Assembly (NCBI GenBank): GCA_963773055.1
Contig: CAVYZL010000003.1
Span: 124,001-188,000 of the forward strand
DNA: 64,000 nucleotides
From: PALSA-612 sp963773055
Lineage (GTDB): Bacteria; Actinomycetota; Thermoleophilia; Gaiellales; Gaiellaceae
Reading direction: 5' to 3'
Positions 41,323 to 49,658 of this stretch are shown here, piece by piece. Under the pieces are notes generated by a model. The model did no database searches. It saw only the letters and a list, made by a program, of their open reading frames with translations, and was not told the DNA's origin. How positions within the stretch are numbered: the first letter of the stretch is position 1; every line of letters starts with the position of its first letter. The translations under genes and the position numbers were made by a program.

Positions 41323-42968
41323 ACACCGCGAGCGCCCGCACGACGATCGCCCGGACGTGGGAGCAGACCCCGGTTCGCGAGCCCTGGCGCGTCCTCGGCC
41401 CGCTGCTCCTCGTCCACTGGCTCGCGCTCGTCGTCTTCACGACGCGCGTCCATCACAACGGCTGGCTCTTCTACCAGGGCGGCGACCAGATCTGGTACTG
41501 GACGACGGGTTGGCTGCTCGGCCACGGCTCGATCACGGACGCGTTCGTCACCCACGGCTGGTCGACGATCCTCGTGCCGTTCACCTGGATCGGCGGCGCC
41601 GGTTTCCTTGGCGGCTTGCCGTTCGTCGTGCTCCTCCAGGCGCTCGTGCTCGCACCGCTCGCCCTCTGGTGCATGTACGAGCTCGGTGCGCGCATCGGCG
41701 GACGCGTGATCGGCTACCTCGCCGCGGCAGCCTGGATGCTCGGGCCCTATCTCGTCATTCCGCTCTTCGTCCACCGCTACCACGACCGCTACGTCGACCA
41801 GTTCCTGCCGCTGCCGCTCGGGCTGACGGGGATGGCGGACTACGCCGGGACGGTCTGCATACTCGTCTCGGCCGTCTTCACGCTCCGTGCGATCGAGAGC
41901 CGCGACGCCCGGACGGCGGCGCTCGCCGGGCTAACGATGGGCTTCGCGGCGGTGATCAAGCCGTCGAACCTCATCTACTTCCTCGCCGGCTTCGTCGCGC
42001 TGCTCGCCGCGCGGCGCTGGCGCGAGCTCCTCGTCGTCGGCGCGGCCGCATTGCCTGCGCTCCTCGCGCTGACGCTCTGGAAGTACCGGAGCCTCGGCTA
42101 CCTGCCCGCGTTCGCCGCGCCCGAGCGCCATGTTGCGCTCGGCACGGGCACGCTCCGCGAGCCGTACGACCGCTACGTGAACATCGACTGGGACACGCTG
42201 CGCGCGAACCTGGCCAGCCTGCGCGAGGTGTTCTGGAGCATGCGCGTCGTCCAGTGGCTTCCGTTCGCGGGCGCGATCGCCGTCGCGCGGCGCTCAGTGC
42301 CGCTCGCGCTCTACCTCTCGACGTGGTTCTGGACGTACTTCGTGCTCAAGGGCTCCTCGATAGAGGCGTCGGTCGACAGCGGGTCGTTCTTCCGCTTCCT
42401 CCTGCCGGCGATGCCCGCGTATCTCCTGCTCGCCGTCGCGCTGCCGCTCCTGATCCCGAAGCTCGGCATGAGACTGGCGGCGCGCACGGCGTTGCCGAAG
42501 CCCGCCGTAATCGGCCGCCGTGCGCTGATCGCGGCAGCTGTCCTGCTCGGGCTCGTGCCGATCGTCGGCGCCGCGGCAGCGACGCCCGTGCACGGAGGTG
42601 AGGACGTGCTCCAGAACGCGGAGATCGCCGTGCCCGTCGGCCACGGGATGAAGCTGACGGCAACTACCCGAGGGCAGCTCGTCTCACTCGACTGGACCTC
42701 TCCCACGAAGCGCGGCACCGACGTCTTCTACAAGCTCTACCGGAGCCCGGCCGACACGGACTACCTCTGCTTCTCGCATCACCCCGGCGCGGACGAGTGC
42801 CCGCTCGTCAGCGTCGAGCTGCACACGCTGCGTCGGACCTCGATCGTCGACCGGCCGGGCAGCGGCACGTGGACGTATCGCGTCGGCGCGGGCGCGAACT
42901 GGCTGGACGACCCGACCCTCGGCGACGTCTTCCAGCTCTCGAACCCGGTCACCGTCGTCATCCCGTAG
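41319..42968 (+). CDS. Polytopic membrane glycosyltransferase-like protein with FN3-like C-terminus
   Basis: 549 residues. About ten hydrophobic spans from about 25 to 430. An acidic residue lies in the first extracytoplasmic loop (FYQGGDQIWYWTTGWLLGHG), in line with GT-C/GT39 enzymes; a second conserved loop has RYHDRYVDQFLP. Residues about 440-549 are outside the membrane and look like a fibronectin-III-type domain: VSLDWTSPTKRGTDVFYKLY, then VDRPGSGTWTYRVG. GTG 41319 overlaps the stop of the epimerase (GTGA). Likely acts on lipid-linked sugars made by its operon partners; acceptor unknown. Confidence 0.68.
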   Translation: MNTASARTTIARTWEQTPVREPWRVLGPLLLVHWLALVVFTTRVHHNGWLFYQGGDQIWYWTTGWLLGHGSITDAFVTHGWSTILVPFTWIGGAGFLGGLPFVVLLQALVLAPLALWCMYELGARIGGRVIGYLAAAAWMLGPYLVIPLFVHRYHDRYVDQFLPLPLGLTGMADYAGTVCILVSAVFTLRAIESRDARTAALAGLTMGFAAVIKPSNLIYFLAGFVALLAARRWRELLVVGAAALPALLALTLWKYRSLGYLPAFAAPERHVALGTGTLREPYDRYVNIDWDTLRANLASLREVFWSMRVVQWLPFAGAIAVARRSVPLALYLSTWFWTYFVLKGSSIEASVDSGSFFRFLLPAMPAYLLLAVALPLLIPKLGMRLAARTALPKPAVIGRRALIAAAVLLGLVPIVGAAAATPVHGGEDVLQNAEIAVPVGHGMKLTATTRGQLVSLDWTSPTKRGTDVFYKLYRSPADTDYLCFSHHPGADECPLVSVELHTLRRTSIVDRPGSGTWTYRVGAGANWLDDPTLGDVFQLSNPVTVVIP

Positions 42969-44354
42969 ATGGCCCGTGGACGGCTCGGGGGAGCTCTCGC
43001 GCTCTGCGCCGTGCTCGTCGTCGCGGGGCTCCTCTACGGTCGAAGCCTCCACGCGGCGACGAACTACGACGAGCAGGTGTACCTCTCGTCGCTCGACGCA
43101 CTCACACACGGGCAATCGCTGGGGACGGATGTCTACGCATCGCAGCCGCCCGGCTTCTACGCGCTGCTGCGAGCCGCGTCGCTGCTGCCGGGGGACGGCG
43201 TTACCGCGCTCCGCGTCCCGTTCCTGCTGATCGCGCTGCTCGGGCTCGGAGCCGCGTTTGCGCTCGGCCGCAAGATCGCGGGCAAGTTGGGAGGCATCGG
43301 CGCGGCTGCCGTGCTCGCGGTCACGCCTCCGTTTCCCGTGCAGGCCGCGCGCGTCCAGGCCGACACCGCGTCAGTCGTGCTCGCGCTCTGCGCGCTCGCC
43401 GTGCTCGCCTACGCACGCCGAAATCCCGGCCTGGCCGCTGGCGCCGGGGCGATCGCCGGCGCGGCCGTCTCGGTGAAACTGCTGGCGCTGCCCGTCGTCG
43501 TGCCGATCGCCGTGCTGCTGATCGGCTGGCGGTCGTGGCGTCTCGCCGGCGCCGTCGCGGCGGGTGCGGCGTCCGTCTGGGTCGGGCTCCTGATCGCGTA
43601 CGCCGGCGCCTTGCCCGACCTCTGGGACTCCGTCGTCACCGATCACCGGCTCGCCCGGGAGCTCGGGCCGTCGATCGGCGACAACGTCCACCGCGTCCTT
43701 CTGCACCCGATCGAGTGGAGGACGCCGGCCGGCATCCTCGTGCCGATCGGGGTTGTCTGCGCCGTTCTCTTCGCGCGCCGGCTCGAGACGTTCGCGCTGC
43801 TCTCGTGGATCGCCGCCTCCGCCGTGTTCCTCGTCTACCAGCAACCGCTCTTCGACCACCACATGGTGCTGATCGTCACCGTGCTTGCCGTCACCGCCGG
43901 AACAGGGCTCGGTGTAGCTGCCGAGCGCGTCCCACAGCCGGCGCGGGTCGCCGTCGTCGGCGTCGGCGCGCTCCTGCTAGTCGCCGGCGTCGTGCAGGAG
44001 GAGCGGCGGCTGGCGCGACAGGACGGCGAGCCGGCCGCGATCCAAGCGATGGCGAGGCAACTGCGCGCGCGCACGGCGCCGGCCGAGCTCGTCGGCACGG
44101 ACCTGCCGATCGTCGCGTACCTCGCCGACCGCCGCGTCCCCGGGCAGCTCGTCGACACGTCCTACGTCCGGCTCGGAATCGGATCGCTGACGGATTCGGA
44201 CATCGTCGCAACGCTCGAACGAGATGACGTCCGCGCCGTCGCCGTCGGCCGGACCTTCGCCGGCCGCCCCGCGCTCGTCCGTGCGCTCCGCGCCCGCTAC
44301 CCGAAGCGGATCGAGCGCGACGGGATCACTCTCTATCTCCGTCCCGCCGGTTGA
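42969..44354 (+). CDS. GT39-family-like membrane glycosyltransferase
   Basis: 461 residues. After the first helix comes NYDEQVYLSSLDALTHGQ, with the DE pair characteristic of protein-mannosyltransferase/ArnT-type GT-C enzymes, then YASQPPGFYALLRAASLLPG, a common GT39 loop. About nine further spans; a soluble tail from about 370 to the end. The ATG begins directly after the stop of the previous gene (TAG-ATG, no gap). Its 3' end overlaps the DUF2304 gene convergently by 29 bases. Confidence 0.76.
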   Translation: MARGRLGGALALCAVLVVAGLLYGRSLHAATNYDEQVYLSSLDALTHGQSLGTDVYASQPPGFYALLRAASLLPGDGVTALRVPFLLIALLGLGAAFALGRKIAGKLGGIGAAAVLAVTPPFPVQAARVQADTASVVLALCALAVLAYARRNPGLAAGAGAIAGAAVSVKLLALPVVVPIAVLLIGWRSWRLAGAVAAGAASVWVGLLIAYAGALPDLWDSVVTDHRLARELGPSIGDNVHRVLLHPIEWRTPAGILVPIGVVCAVLFARRLETFALLSWIAASAVFLVYQQPLFDHHMVLIVTVLAVTAGTGLGVAAERVPQPARVAVVGVGALLLVAGVVQEERRLARQDGEPAAIQAMARQLRARTAPAELVGTDLPIVAYLADRRVPGQLVDTSYVRLGIGSLTDSDIVATLERDDVRAVAVGRTFAGRPALVRALRARYPKRIERDGITLYLRPAG

Positions 44355-44688
44355 GTCGCTCCTCGAGGAGCGCGATCCGCTGCGCGAGCACGACATTCTG
44401 GTCGACGAGCTTCGAGATCACCGTGGAGTAGTCGAGGAGGACGCAGAGGATGAAGAACGTCGCGACGGCGAACAGCACGGCCGGCGGATACGTCTCGACG
44501 CCGAACCAGCCGGCGATCGTCGCCGTCCCCGAGCGCCAGACCGAGAGCACGAGCAGCGCGAGGCCGGTCACGAGCCAGAGCAACGCGTAGCGTTCCTTCA
44601 GGCGCCGTTTGCGGATCAGCTCGAGGATGATCAGCACGAGCAGGACCGAGACAACCGCGCCGGCGATCGAGAAGGTGAGCGGCGTCAC
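44326..44688 (-). CDS. DUF2304-type small membrane protein
   Basis: 120 residues with three hydrophobic spans (about 5-22, 35-50 and 66-85). ERYALLWLVTGLALLVLSVWR and a C-terminal coiled stretch, VSKLVDQNVVLAQRIALLEERLN, are typical of DUF2304 proteins. These are usually found next to GT2 dolichol-phosphate-mannose-synthase-like genes, exactly as here (GTGA overlap with 44685-45431). They may be the membrane anchor or flipping partner of the glycosyl-phosphate made by the GT2; that role is inference. Confidence 0.84.
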   Translation of the reverse strand: MTPLTFSIAGAVVSVLLVLIILELIRKRRLKERYALLWLVTGLALLVLSVWRSGTATIAGWFGVETYPPAVLFAVATFFILCVLLDYSTVISKLVDQNVVLAQRIALLEERLNRRDGDRE

Positions 44689-45431
44689 TCGGACACCTCC
44701 CGCATCGGGGGCTCACGGCGGAAGAGGGCGACGAACAACGCGAGCAGCACCTTCGCGAGGAAGTACGCGGACTTGAAGAAGCCGTGAGACGAGTGACCCG
44801 CCAGGCGGTCGCGCATCGCCGCCGGCACCTCGATCCTGCGTAGCCGGTGCTTGGCGACGAGCACCGTCGCCTCCACCTCCGGGAACTCGTGCGGATAGTC
44901 GTTCGCGAACAGCGTGATCGCGCGGCGGTTGAGCGCCTGGAAACCGGACGACGGATCCGTCACGTGCTGGCGCGTGACGAGCGACGCGGCGCCGGCGAGC
45001 ACGCGGTTGCCGATCTGCCGGTGCGCCGCCTGCTTGTAGCCGCCGTCTCCGAGGTAGCGCGAACCGACCGCGATGTCGGCCGTGTCGTCGAGGACCGGCG
45101 CGACGAGCGCGGCGAGATTGGCCGCGTCGTGCTGGCCGTCGCCGTCGAGGCGGATCGCGAGCTCGAACCCGTTCTCGAGCGCGTAGCGGAACGCGGTCTG
45201 CACCGAGCCGCCGATGCCGAGGTTGAACGGGAGCCGCAGGACGCGTGCGCCGTGCTCCTGCGCCACCTCGGTCGTCCGGTCGACCGAGCCGTCGTCGACC
45301 ACGATCACCTCGAAGCCGGGATCGAAGGCGCGGATCTCCGAGATCACCTGCGCGACGCTCTTCTCCTCGTTGAGTGCCGGGACGATCGCGAGCCGCCGGA
45401 GCGAGGCGAGCCTTGGGTCACGCTCAGCCAC
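44685..45431 (-). CDS. Family 2 glycosyltransferase, dolichol-phosphate mannose synthase-like
   Basis: 248 residues. RLAIVPALNEEKSVAQVISEI, VIVVDDGSVDRTTEVAQ, RLDGDGQHD with the DxD metal site, and TDPSSGFQALNRRAI are the set for DPM1-like enzymes that charge a polyprenyl phosphate with a sugar. A single hydrophobic stretch near the C-terminus (FFKSAYFLAKVLLALFVAL) may associate with the membrane. GTG 45431 overlaps the stop of the previous gene by eight bases. It could supply the polyprenyl-linked donor that the GT-C proteins of this locus need. Confidence 0.87.
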   Translation of the reverse strand: MAERDPRLASLRRLAIVPALNEEKSVAQVISEIRAFDPGFEVIVVDDGSVDRTTEVAQEHGARVLRLPFNLGIGGSVQTAFRYALENGFELAIRLDGDGQHDAANLAALVAPVLDDTADIAVGSRYLGDGGYKQAAHRQIGNRVLAGAASLVTRQHVTDPSSGFQALNRRAITLFANDYPHEFPEVEATVLVAKHRLRRIEVPAAMRDRLAGHSSHGFFKSAYFLAKVLLALFVALFRREPPMREVSE

Positions 45432-46656
45432 GAGCTGCCACCGGTGCCTGCGATCCGATGCCGACGAGCTCGAGCAGCTGCCGAGCGCGGTGGACGTACG
45501 TGTGCTCGTCAAGGGCGCGCTCGCGAGCGGCGCGGCCCAGGTCGTCTGCCCGCCCGGTGTCGCCGAGCAGCTCCTCGTACGCCGCGACCGCCTCTTGGGT
45601 GCTCTCGACGACGAGCAGCTCCTTGCCCGGCTCGAACCAGCGCTCGATCCCCTCGTGCGGGTTCGAGACGACCGTCGCGCCAGCCATCGCGAGCTCGAAC
45701 GGCCGCGAGGTGGACGAGAGCGGCACGGTCGCATGCGGCTTACGCGTGATGTTGAGGTTGATGCGCGCTGCGGAGATCGCGCTCGCGAACCCGTTGAACG
45801 GCACGTCGCCCGTATAGCGAGCGGCGCCGAGGTCGCTCCGGAAATCGTTGCCGCCGAGCGAAAAGTCGGCTTCAGGCAGCCGCCGACTCGGCTCGACGAC
45901 CATCTCCTCGATCCAGTCGGCGCGGAACTTCTCGCCGTAGCCGTAGAAGTAGACGTCGGTCGTCTTTTCGACCGACAGCGGCCGGAAGAGCTCGGGATCG
46001 GCGCCCCAGAAGATCGCCTCGGCACGCCGGGCGCCGAGCTCGCGGAGCCGCTCGAGGCCGCCTTCCGAGTTCGAGACGACGAGGTCGTACTCACCCGGAT
46101 CGGCGCCGTGGTAGTAGTTGAAGCCCGTGTCCATGCCGCCGAACTCCGGCAGGCTCATCGGCACGTCGCCGTCGTAGAAGACGACGGGAATCGAGAACCG
46201 CTCACGAAGCGCCGTCGCGACGCCGCGCAAGTGGCTCATCGGCACGGTGAAGACGAGGACGGCGTCGACGTCCCGCTCCCGCTCGAGGATCCGCTCGAGG
46301 TGCCGCTGCCAGCGCGGCGTCACCCAGCGCCAGATCGTCTCGCGAACGAGCTTGTCGACGGCCGTGTCAGGCGGTTCCTCCTCCGCGCGCCGGATGTGCG
46401 TGTCGCCCTTCGCCCGCGCGACAAGGTCTCGCCCGCCGGCGAACAGCTCGCCCTCGCGGTAGCACGGGTTCGGCTCGGTCCGCCACCACGGCGCCTGCAC
46501 GGGGCGGCCACGGTACGGCGTCACGATCAGGTCGACGCCCGCCTCGTGGAGCCCCTTCCAGAGCTGCCACCAGGCAGGAGTGCAGCCGTACTTGAAGTCG
46601 AGGTCGATCGCCGACGCGACTGCGAGGATCTTCGGGGCGCGGGCGCGCGCGGTCAC
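45424..46656 (-). CDS. CgeB-like glycosyltransferase family 1 protein
   Basis: 410 residues. N-terminal ILAVASAIDLDFKYGCTPAWW; LVFTVPMSHLRGVATAL; VVFYDGDVPMSLPEF; DLVVSNSEGGLERLREL; then VYFYGYGEKFRADWI and, at the donor site, SSTSRPFELAMAGATVVSNP with one Glu. This is the layout of CgeB/YkvP-type GT-B proteins. The donor is unknown. GTG 46656 has CATACT seven bases upstream, a weaker version of the local promoter pattern. It heads a three-gene leftward unit with the DPM-like and DUF2304 genes. Confidence 0.78.
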   Translation of the reverse strand: MTARARAPKILAVASAIDLDFKYGCTPAWWQLWKGLHEAGVDLIVTPYRGRPVQAPWWRTEPNPCYREGELFAGGRDLVARAKGDTHIRRAEEEPPDTAVDKLVRETIWRWVTPRWQRHLERILERERDVDAVLVFTVPMSHLRGVATALRERFSIPVVFYDGDVPMSLPEFGGMDTGFNYYHGADPGEYDLVVSNSEGGLERLRELGARRAEAIFWGADPELFRPLSVEKTTDVYFYGYGEKFRADWIEEMVVEPSRRLPEADFSLGGNDFRSDLGAARYTGDVPFNGFASAISAARINLNITRKPHATVPLSSTSRPFELAMAGATVVSNPHEGIERWFEPGKELLVVESTQEAVAAYEELLGDTGRADDLGRAARERALDEHTYVHRARQLLELVGIGSQAPVAARG

Positions 46657-46678
46657 GGGAGCCAGTATGGCGATGCCA

Positions 46679-47056
46679 TCACGCCGCGAGCACCTCGACG
46701 TCGTAGAGCGAGAACGCAGGGTCGCGGGTGACGATCGTCAGGCTTTCGAGCTGAGCCTGCGCGATCAGCATCCGGTCGAACGGATCGGTGTGATGCAACG
46801 GCAGACGGCCAGCCAGGAGGGAGTGCCCGATCGTGATCGCGAGTGGAGCGAAGCCGGCAGCGCCGAGCTCCGCTTCGAGGTCGCCGGTCGTGTCGAGCTT
46901 GCCTTGCGCGCGCTTGATGGCGATCTCCCAAGTCGATGCCGCACTCACGAGCACCGCGCTCTCGGGATCGACGATCGCCGATCGGGCTTCGCTTACGAGC
47001 TCCGCGGGCTTGGCGACCGCCCACAGGAGCACGTGGGTGTCGAGCAGAAGCCTCAC
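46679..47056 (-). CDS. PIN-domain ribonuclease toxin (VapC-like)
   Basis: 125 residues. The acidic set of PIN nucleases is visible: D6 in LLDTHVLLWA, E44 in STWEIAIK, D91 and D94 in HTDPFDRMLIAQ, and D112 in TRDPAF. These chelate metal for RNA cleavage. The sequence LLLDTHVLLWAVAKPAELV is close to the Sll0205-like PIN group that pairs with Phd-type antitoxins, which is what lies upstream. GTG 47056 overlaps the antitoxin stop (GTGA), ensuring coupled synthesis. The target RNA is unknown. Confidence 0.9.
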   Translation of the reverse strand: MRLLLDTHVLLWAVAKPAELVSEARSAIVDPESAVLVSAASTWEIAIKRAQGKLDTTGDLEAELGAAGFAPLAITIGHSLLAGRLPLHHTDPFDRMLIAQAQLESLTIVTRDPAFSLYDVEVLAA

Positions 47057-47292
47057 TCGCCCACTTCGAAGAGCCTCGCGACCTCCTCGTCGTAGGCGTC
47101 GAAGTCGTCGGCGATCCAGATGCGGCCTTCGAGACCGCCGAGGCGCCGCGGCTCCTTCGGCTGCTCGTACCGGACGAGCTTGGCTAGCGGCTTGCCGGCC
47201 TTCGCGACGACGATCTCCTCGCCGGCGGCAGCCCGCTCGACGAGCCGCGAGAGGTGTGTCTTCGCCTCGTGGATGTTGACCTGTGTGGACAT
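47053..47292 (-). CDS. Phd/YefM-type antitoxin
   Basis: 79 residues. QVNIHEAKTHLSRLVERAAAGEE, then VVAKAGKPLAKLVRYE, is the DNA-binding N-terminal half of Phd/YefM antitoxins; the charged tail (RIWIADDFDAYDEEVARLFE) would wrap the PIN toxin. These proteins repress their own promoter as toxin complexes. ATG 47292 sits at the edge of an AT-rich stretch carrying a tandem repeat that could be the operator. The pair lies between a CgeB-like glycosyltransferase and the WbaP-like transferase. Confidence 0.9.
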   Translation of the reverse strand: MSTQVNIHEAKTHLSRLVERAAAGEEIVVAKAGKPLAKLVRYEQPKEPRRLGGLEGRIWIADDFDAYDEEVARLFEVGE

Positions 47293-47294
47293 AT

Positions 47295-47314
47295 CTAACT
47301 TAGTCTAGTTTAGT
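47295..47314. promoter_or_regulatory. Tandem 10-bp repeat, probable operator/promoter of the toxin-antitoxin pair
   Basis: CTAACTTAGT directly followed by CTAGTTTAGT: two ten-base units, eight positions identical, in an AT-rich island unlike the GC-rich surroundings. It starts two bases upstream of the antitoxin ATG. On the coding strand it contains TAGACT and TAAGTT, possible -10 hexamers. Position and repetition fit autoregulation by a Phd-type protein. Confidence 0.5.
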
Positions 47315-47377
47315 CCGACTCAGGATAACAGGCGAGGTGCGCTCAAAGCCAGGATGATCCAGCCAGCAGCCGCCCTC

Positions 47378-48889
47378 CTAGTAGGCGCCGCGCCGGGAGA
47401 TGACGGCGGGAATGGTCCGCGCGAGAATCGTGATGTCGAGCCAGATCGACCAGTTGTCGAGGTAGAAGAAGTCGAGCCGGACGAGGTCGTCGAACGAGAG
47501 ATTCGAGCGGCCGGAGATCTGCCAGAGGCCGGTCATGCCCGGCAGCACGTGGTAGCGCTTGAGGTGCCACTCCTCGAGCAGGTTGTAGTCGCGGGTCGGC
47601 AGCGGCCGCGGGCCGACGAGGCTCATCTCCCCGCGCAGGACGTTGACCATGTTCGGGATCTCGTCGAGCGAGAAGCGGCGGAGGAAGCCGCCGACGCGGG
47701 TCACGCGGGGATCGTCACGGATCTTGAACAGTGCGCCTGGCGCCTCGTTCGCGTCCTCTAGCTTCGACTGCAGCTTCGCCGCGTCCGCATACATCGTCCG
47801 GAACTTGAGCATCGCGAACTCGCGCTCGCCGAGCCCGACCCGCAGGTCGCGGTAGAAGACCGGCCCGCGGGAGGTGAGCTTGACGGCCGCGGCGATCGCG
47901 ACCCAGATCGGCAGGCCGATCAGAAGCACGACGACCGACATGGCCATGTCGAAACCGCGCTTCAGGACCCAATCGAAGCCGACGAGCACCGGCGGCCGGA
48001 TCTCGAACAGCGGGATCCCCTGGCCCGGCACGAAGTCCGCGTGCTTCGTCAAGAGCTCCGTCGTCCTCGGGGCGATTCGCACGTGGACCCCCGCTCGATG
48101 CGCCTGGTCGACCATGTCGAGCAGCTGCCGCTCGTCGAAGTCCGAGTCGGTGACGATCAGCTCGTCGACCTGGTTCGATTCGAGAACCGCACGCAACGTG
48201 TCGGGGCTCCCGAGCACGGCCAGCGGCACGTCGGGCTCGGAAGCGGACACGATGCCCACGAGGTCGTAGTCGATCCCGCCGCGCCCTGAGCCGAGCGTCC
48301 GGTAGAGCTCGAGCAGGTGCTCGCCCTCGCCGGCGAGCACCGCGCGGCGGTGGACGCCGAAGGCATGGAACATCTCGCGCGTGACGACGTCGTAGCTCGC
48401 GCGGAACAGGCCGATCAGCACCGCCGTGAGGACAAGGGTCGTCGGGATCAGCCCAAACGTCGAGAACTCGTGGCCGGTACCGAGCCCGAACGCAAACGTG
48501 AGCAGCGCGACCAGGAGCAGCGACGAGACGACGCGGCCGAAGCCCGAGCGATGCTCGCGGCTCGCGTAGAGACGCGCCTGCGAGAAGACGAGCACGGTGA
48601 CCAGCGCGACGAACGGCAGCCACTCCCCCTCCGCGTCCCAGAGGACGCCCCAGAGGATCGGCGTGTTCCCGTAGTACTCCTCGCGCAGGGCGAGCGCCCC
48701 GTACAGCGCGAGCGCGAGCCCGCAGAGGTCGAGGAAGATCAGGACGCAGACGCTGGCGGCGCGGAGCAGGAACCAGCGACGCGGCGCCCGGGCGAGGACA
48801 TACGGCTTGCTGCGCCTGATGTCGCCGACTTCGCGAGGGCTCTCCGGCGCGACGGCGGATGGCTCCGGTGTTGCCACGGGAGCCTCCAT
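47378..48889 (-). CDS. Undecaprenyl-phosphate sugar phosphotransferase (WbaP/CpsE-like)
   Basis: 503 residues. Four or five membrane spans between about 40 and 170; a CoA-binding-like domain about 175-300 (FGVHRRAVLAGEGEHLLEL, then LVGIVSASEPDVPLAVLG); then the catalytic domain about 315-503: VLKRGFDMAMSVVVLLIGLP, GPVFYRDLRVGLGEREFAML, KFRTMYADA, DEIPNMVNVLRGEMSLVGPRP and GMTGLWQISGR. This monotopic transferase would start the repeat unit. ATG at 48889, one base from the stop of the deacetylase-like gene. A second initiator, the WecA-like fusion at 23056, is also present, so which one starts the repeat unit is open. Confidence 0.9.
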   Translation of the reverse strand: MEAPVATPEPSAVAPESPREVGDIRRSKPYVLARAPRRWFLLRAASVCVLIFLDLCGLALALYGALALREEYYGNTPILWGVLWDAEGEWLPFVALVTVLVFSQARLYASREHRSGFGRVVSSLLLVALLTFAFGLGTGHEFSTFGLIPTTLVLTAVLIGLFRASYDVVTREMFHAFGVHRRAVLAGEGEHLLELYRTLGSGRGGIDYDLVGIVSASEPDVPLAVLGSPDTLRAVLESNQVDELIVTDSDFDERQLLDMVDQAHRAGVHVRIAPRTTELLTKHADFVPGQGIPLFEIRPPVLVGFDWVLKRGFDMAMSVVVLLIGLPIWVAIAAAVKLTSRGPVFYRDLRVGLGEREFAMLKFRTMYADAAKLQSKLEDANEAPGALFKIRDDPRVTRVGGFLRRFSLDEIPNMVNVLRGEMSLVGPRPLPTRDYNLLEEWHLKRYHVLPGMTGLWQISGRSNLSFDDLVRLDFFYLDNWSIWLDITILARTIPAVISRRGAY

Positions 48890-48890
48890 C

Positions 48891-49658
48891 TTACGCTCCG
48901 CGTGCCGTGGCTCCTTCGGCCGCCTGGCCGAACGGCTGGGCCGGAGCTGCGTCCTGCGCCCGGCTCAGCGACTCGAGGTCCGTGACAGTCGCCCGGCGGG
49001 CCAGCACCTCGAGCGCTACTCGCAACGCGGACCTGCGCGGCCGGTCGAGGAGGTCCGTGTCGTGGAAGTAGACGTGGACGTAGCGGCTCAGACTGCCGAG
49101 AGCGGCGCGCGCGGCCATGCCGATCGTGTGCGTCGCGGGAAGCTCGAGCAGGCGTCGGCCGCTCGGCAGCTCGAGCCAGGCCGGCGCCGACGCGGCGAGC
49201 CGGGGCGCGTCGGGAGCCAGGTAGGACGGGCGGAAGGCCGTGCCCGTGCAGTCGGTATAGCCGAGCTCCGCAAGCGCCTCGGCGACACCCTGATCGATGT
49301 ACCAACCGCCGCCACAGAAGAGCCGTGCCTCGACCCCGTGTTCGCGCAGCCATGCCGCTTCGGCGCGCACCCTCGCGGCGTGCTCCGGCGACGGTGCGTC
49401 CGGCCGCGCGTGCCGCGGCCCGACGAAGTGCGTGTGCAGCCCGAACGGGCCTTGCGCGGCCGCGATCCGGGCGCGATCGAGCCACACGTCTTCGCCCTCA
49501 CCGGCCGTCGCATCGGGCGGTCGCATGAGCGCGGCGACGAGGAATCCGCCCGGCCGCGACGCCTGGAACGTGGCGAAGCGCTCCCAGCAGACATCGTCGA
49601 GCGGTCGCTCGACGTGGCAGGAGACCACCGCGTACCGTTTGCCATCCGTGTGCGGCAT
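48891..49658 (-). CDS. Polysaccharide-deacetylase-like protein
   Basis: 255 residues. KRYAVVSCHVERPLDDVCWERF opens the fold. FGLHTHFVGPRHARP, GGGWYIDQGVAEALAELGYTD and YVHVYFHDTDLLDRP carry His and Asp residues at positions expected of the glycoside-hydrolase/deacetylase barrel. The classical TFDD motif of NodB enzymes is absent, so enzymatic activity is uncertain. ATG at 49658 lies inside the first codons of asnB on the other strand: the two genes overlap head to head by 11 bases. TAGGAA, close to TANNNT, lies seven bases upstream. Confidence 0.6.
   Translation of the reverse strand: MPHTDGKRYAVVSCHVERPLDDVCWERFATFQASRPGGFLVAALMRPPDATAGEGEDVWLDRARIAAAQGPFGLHTHFVGPRHARPDAPSPEHAARVRAEAAWLREHGVEARLFCGGGWYIDQGVAEALAELGYTDCTGTAFRPSYLAPDAPRLAASAPAWLELPSGRRLLELPATHTIGMAARAALGSLSRYVHVYFHDTDLLDRPRRSALRVALEVLARRATVTDLESLSRAQDAAPAQPFGQAAEGATARGA
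49633..49638 (+). promoter_or_regulatory. Possible -10 hexamer TACCGT for asnB
   Basis: TACCGT, nine bases before GTG 49648, inside the coding sequence of the divergent deacetylase-like gene. Spacing is longer than at the best examples in this window. Confidence 0.32.

Noticed and set aside
46679..47292. Toxin-antitoxin pair as part of a larger defence island
   Set aside because: Only glycan genes flank it; no restriction, nuclease or abortive-infection genes were found in the window.
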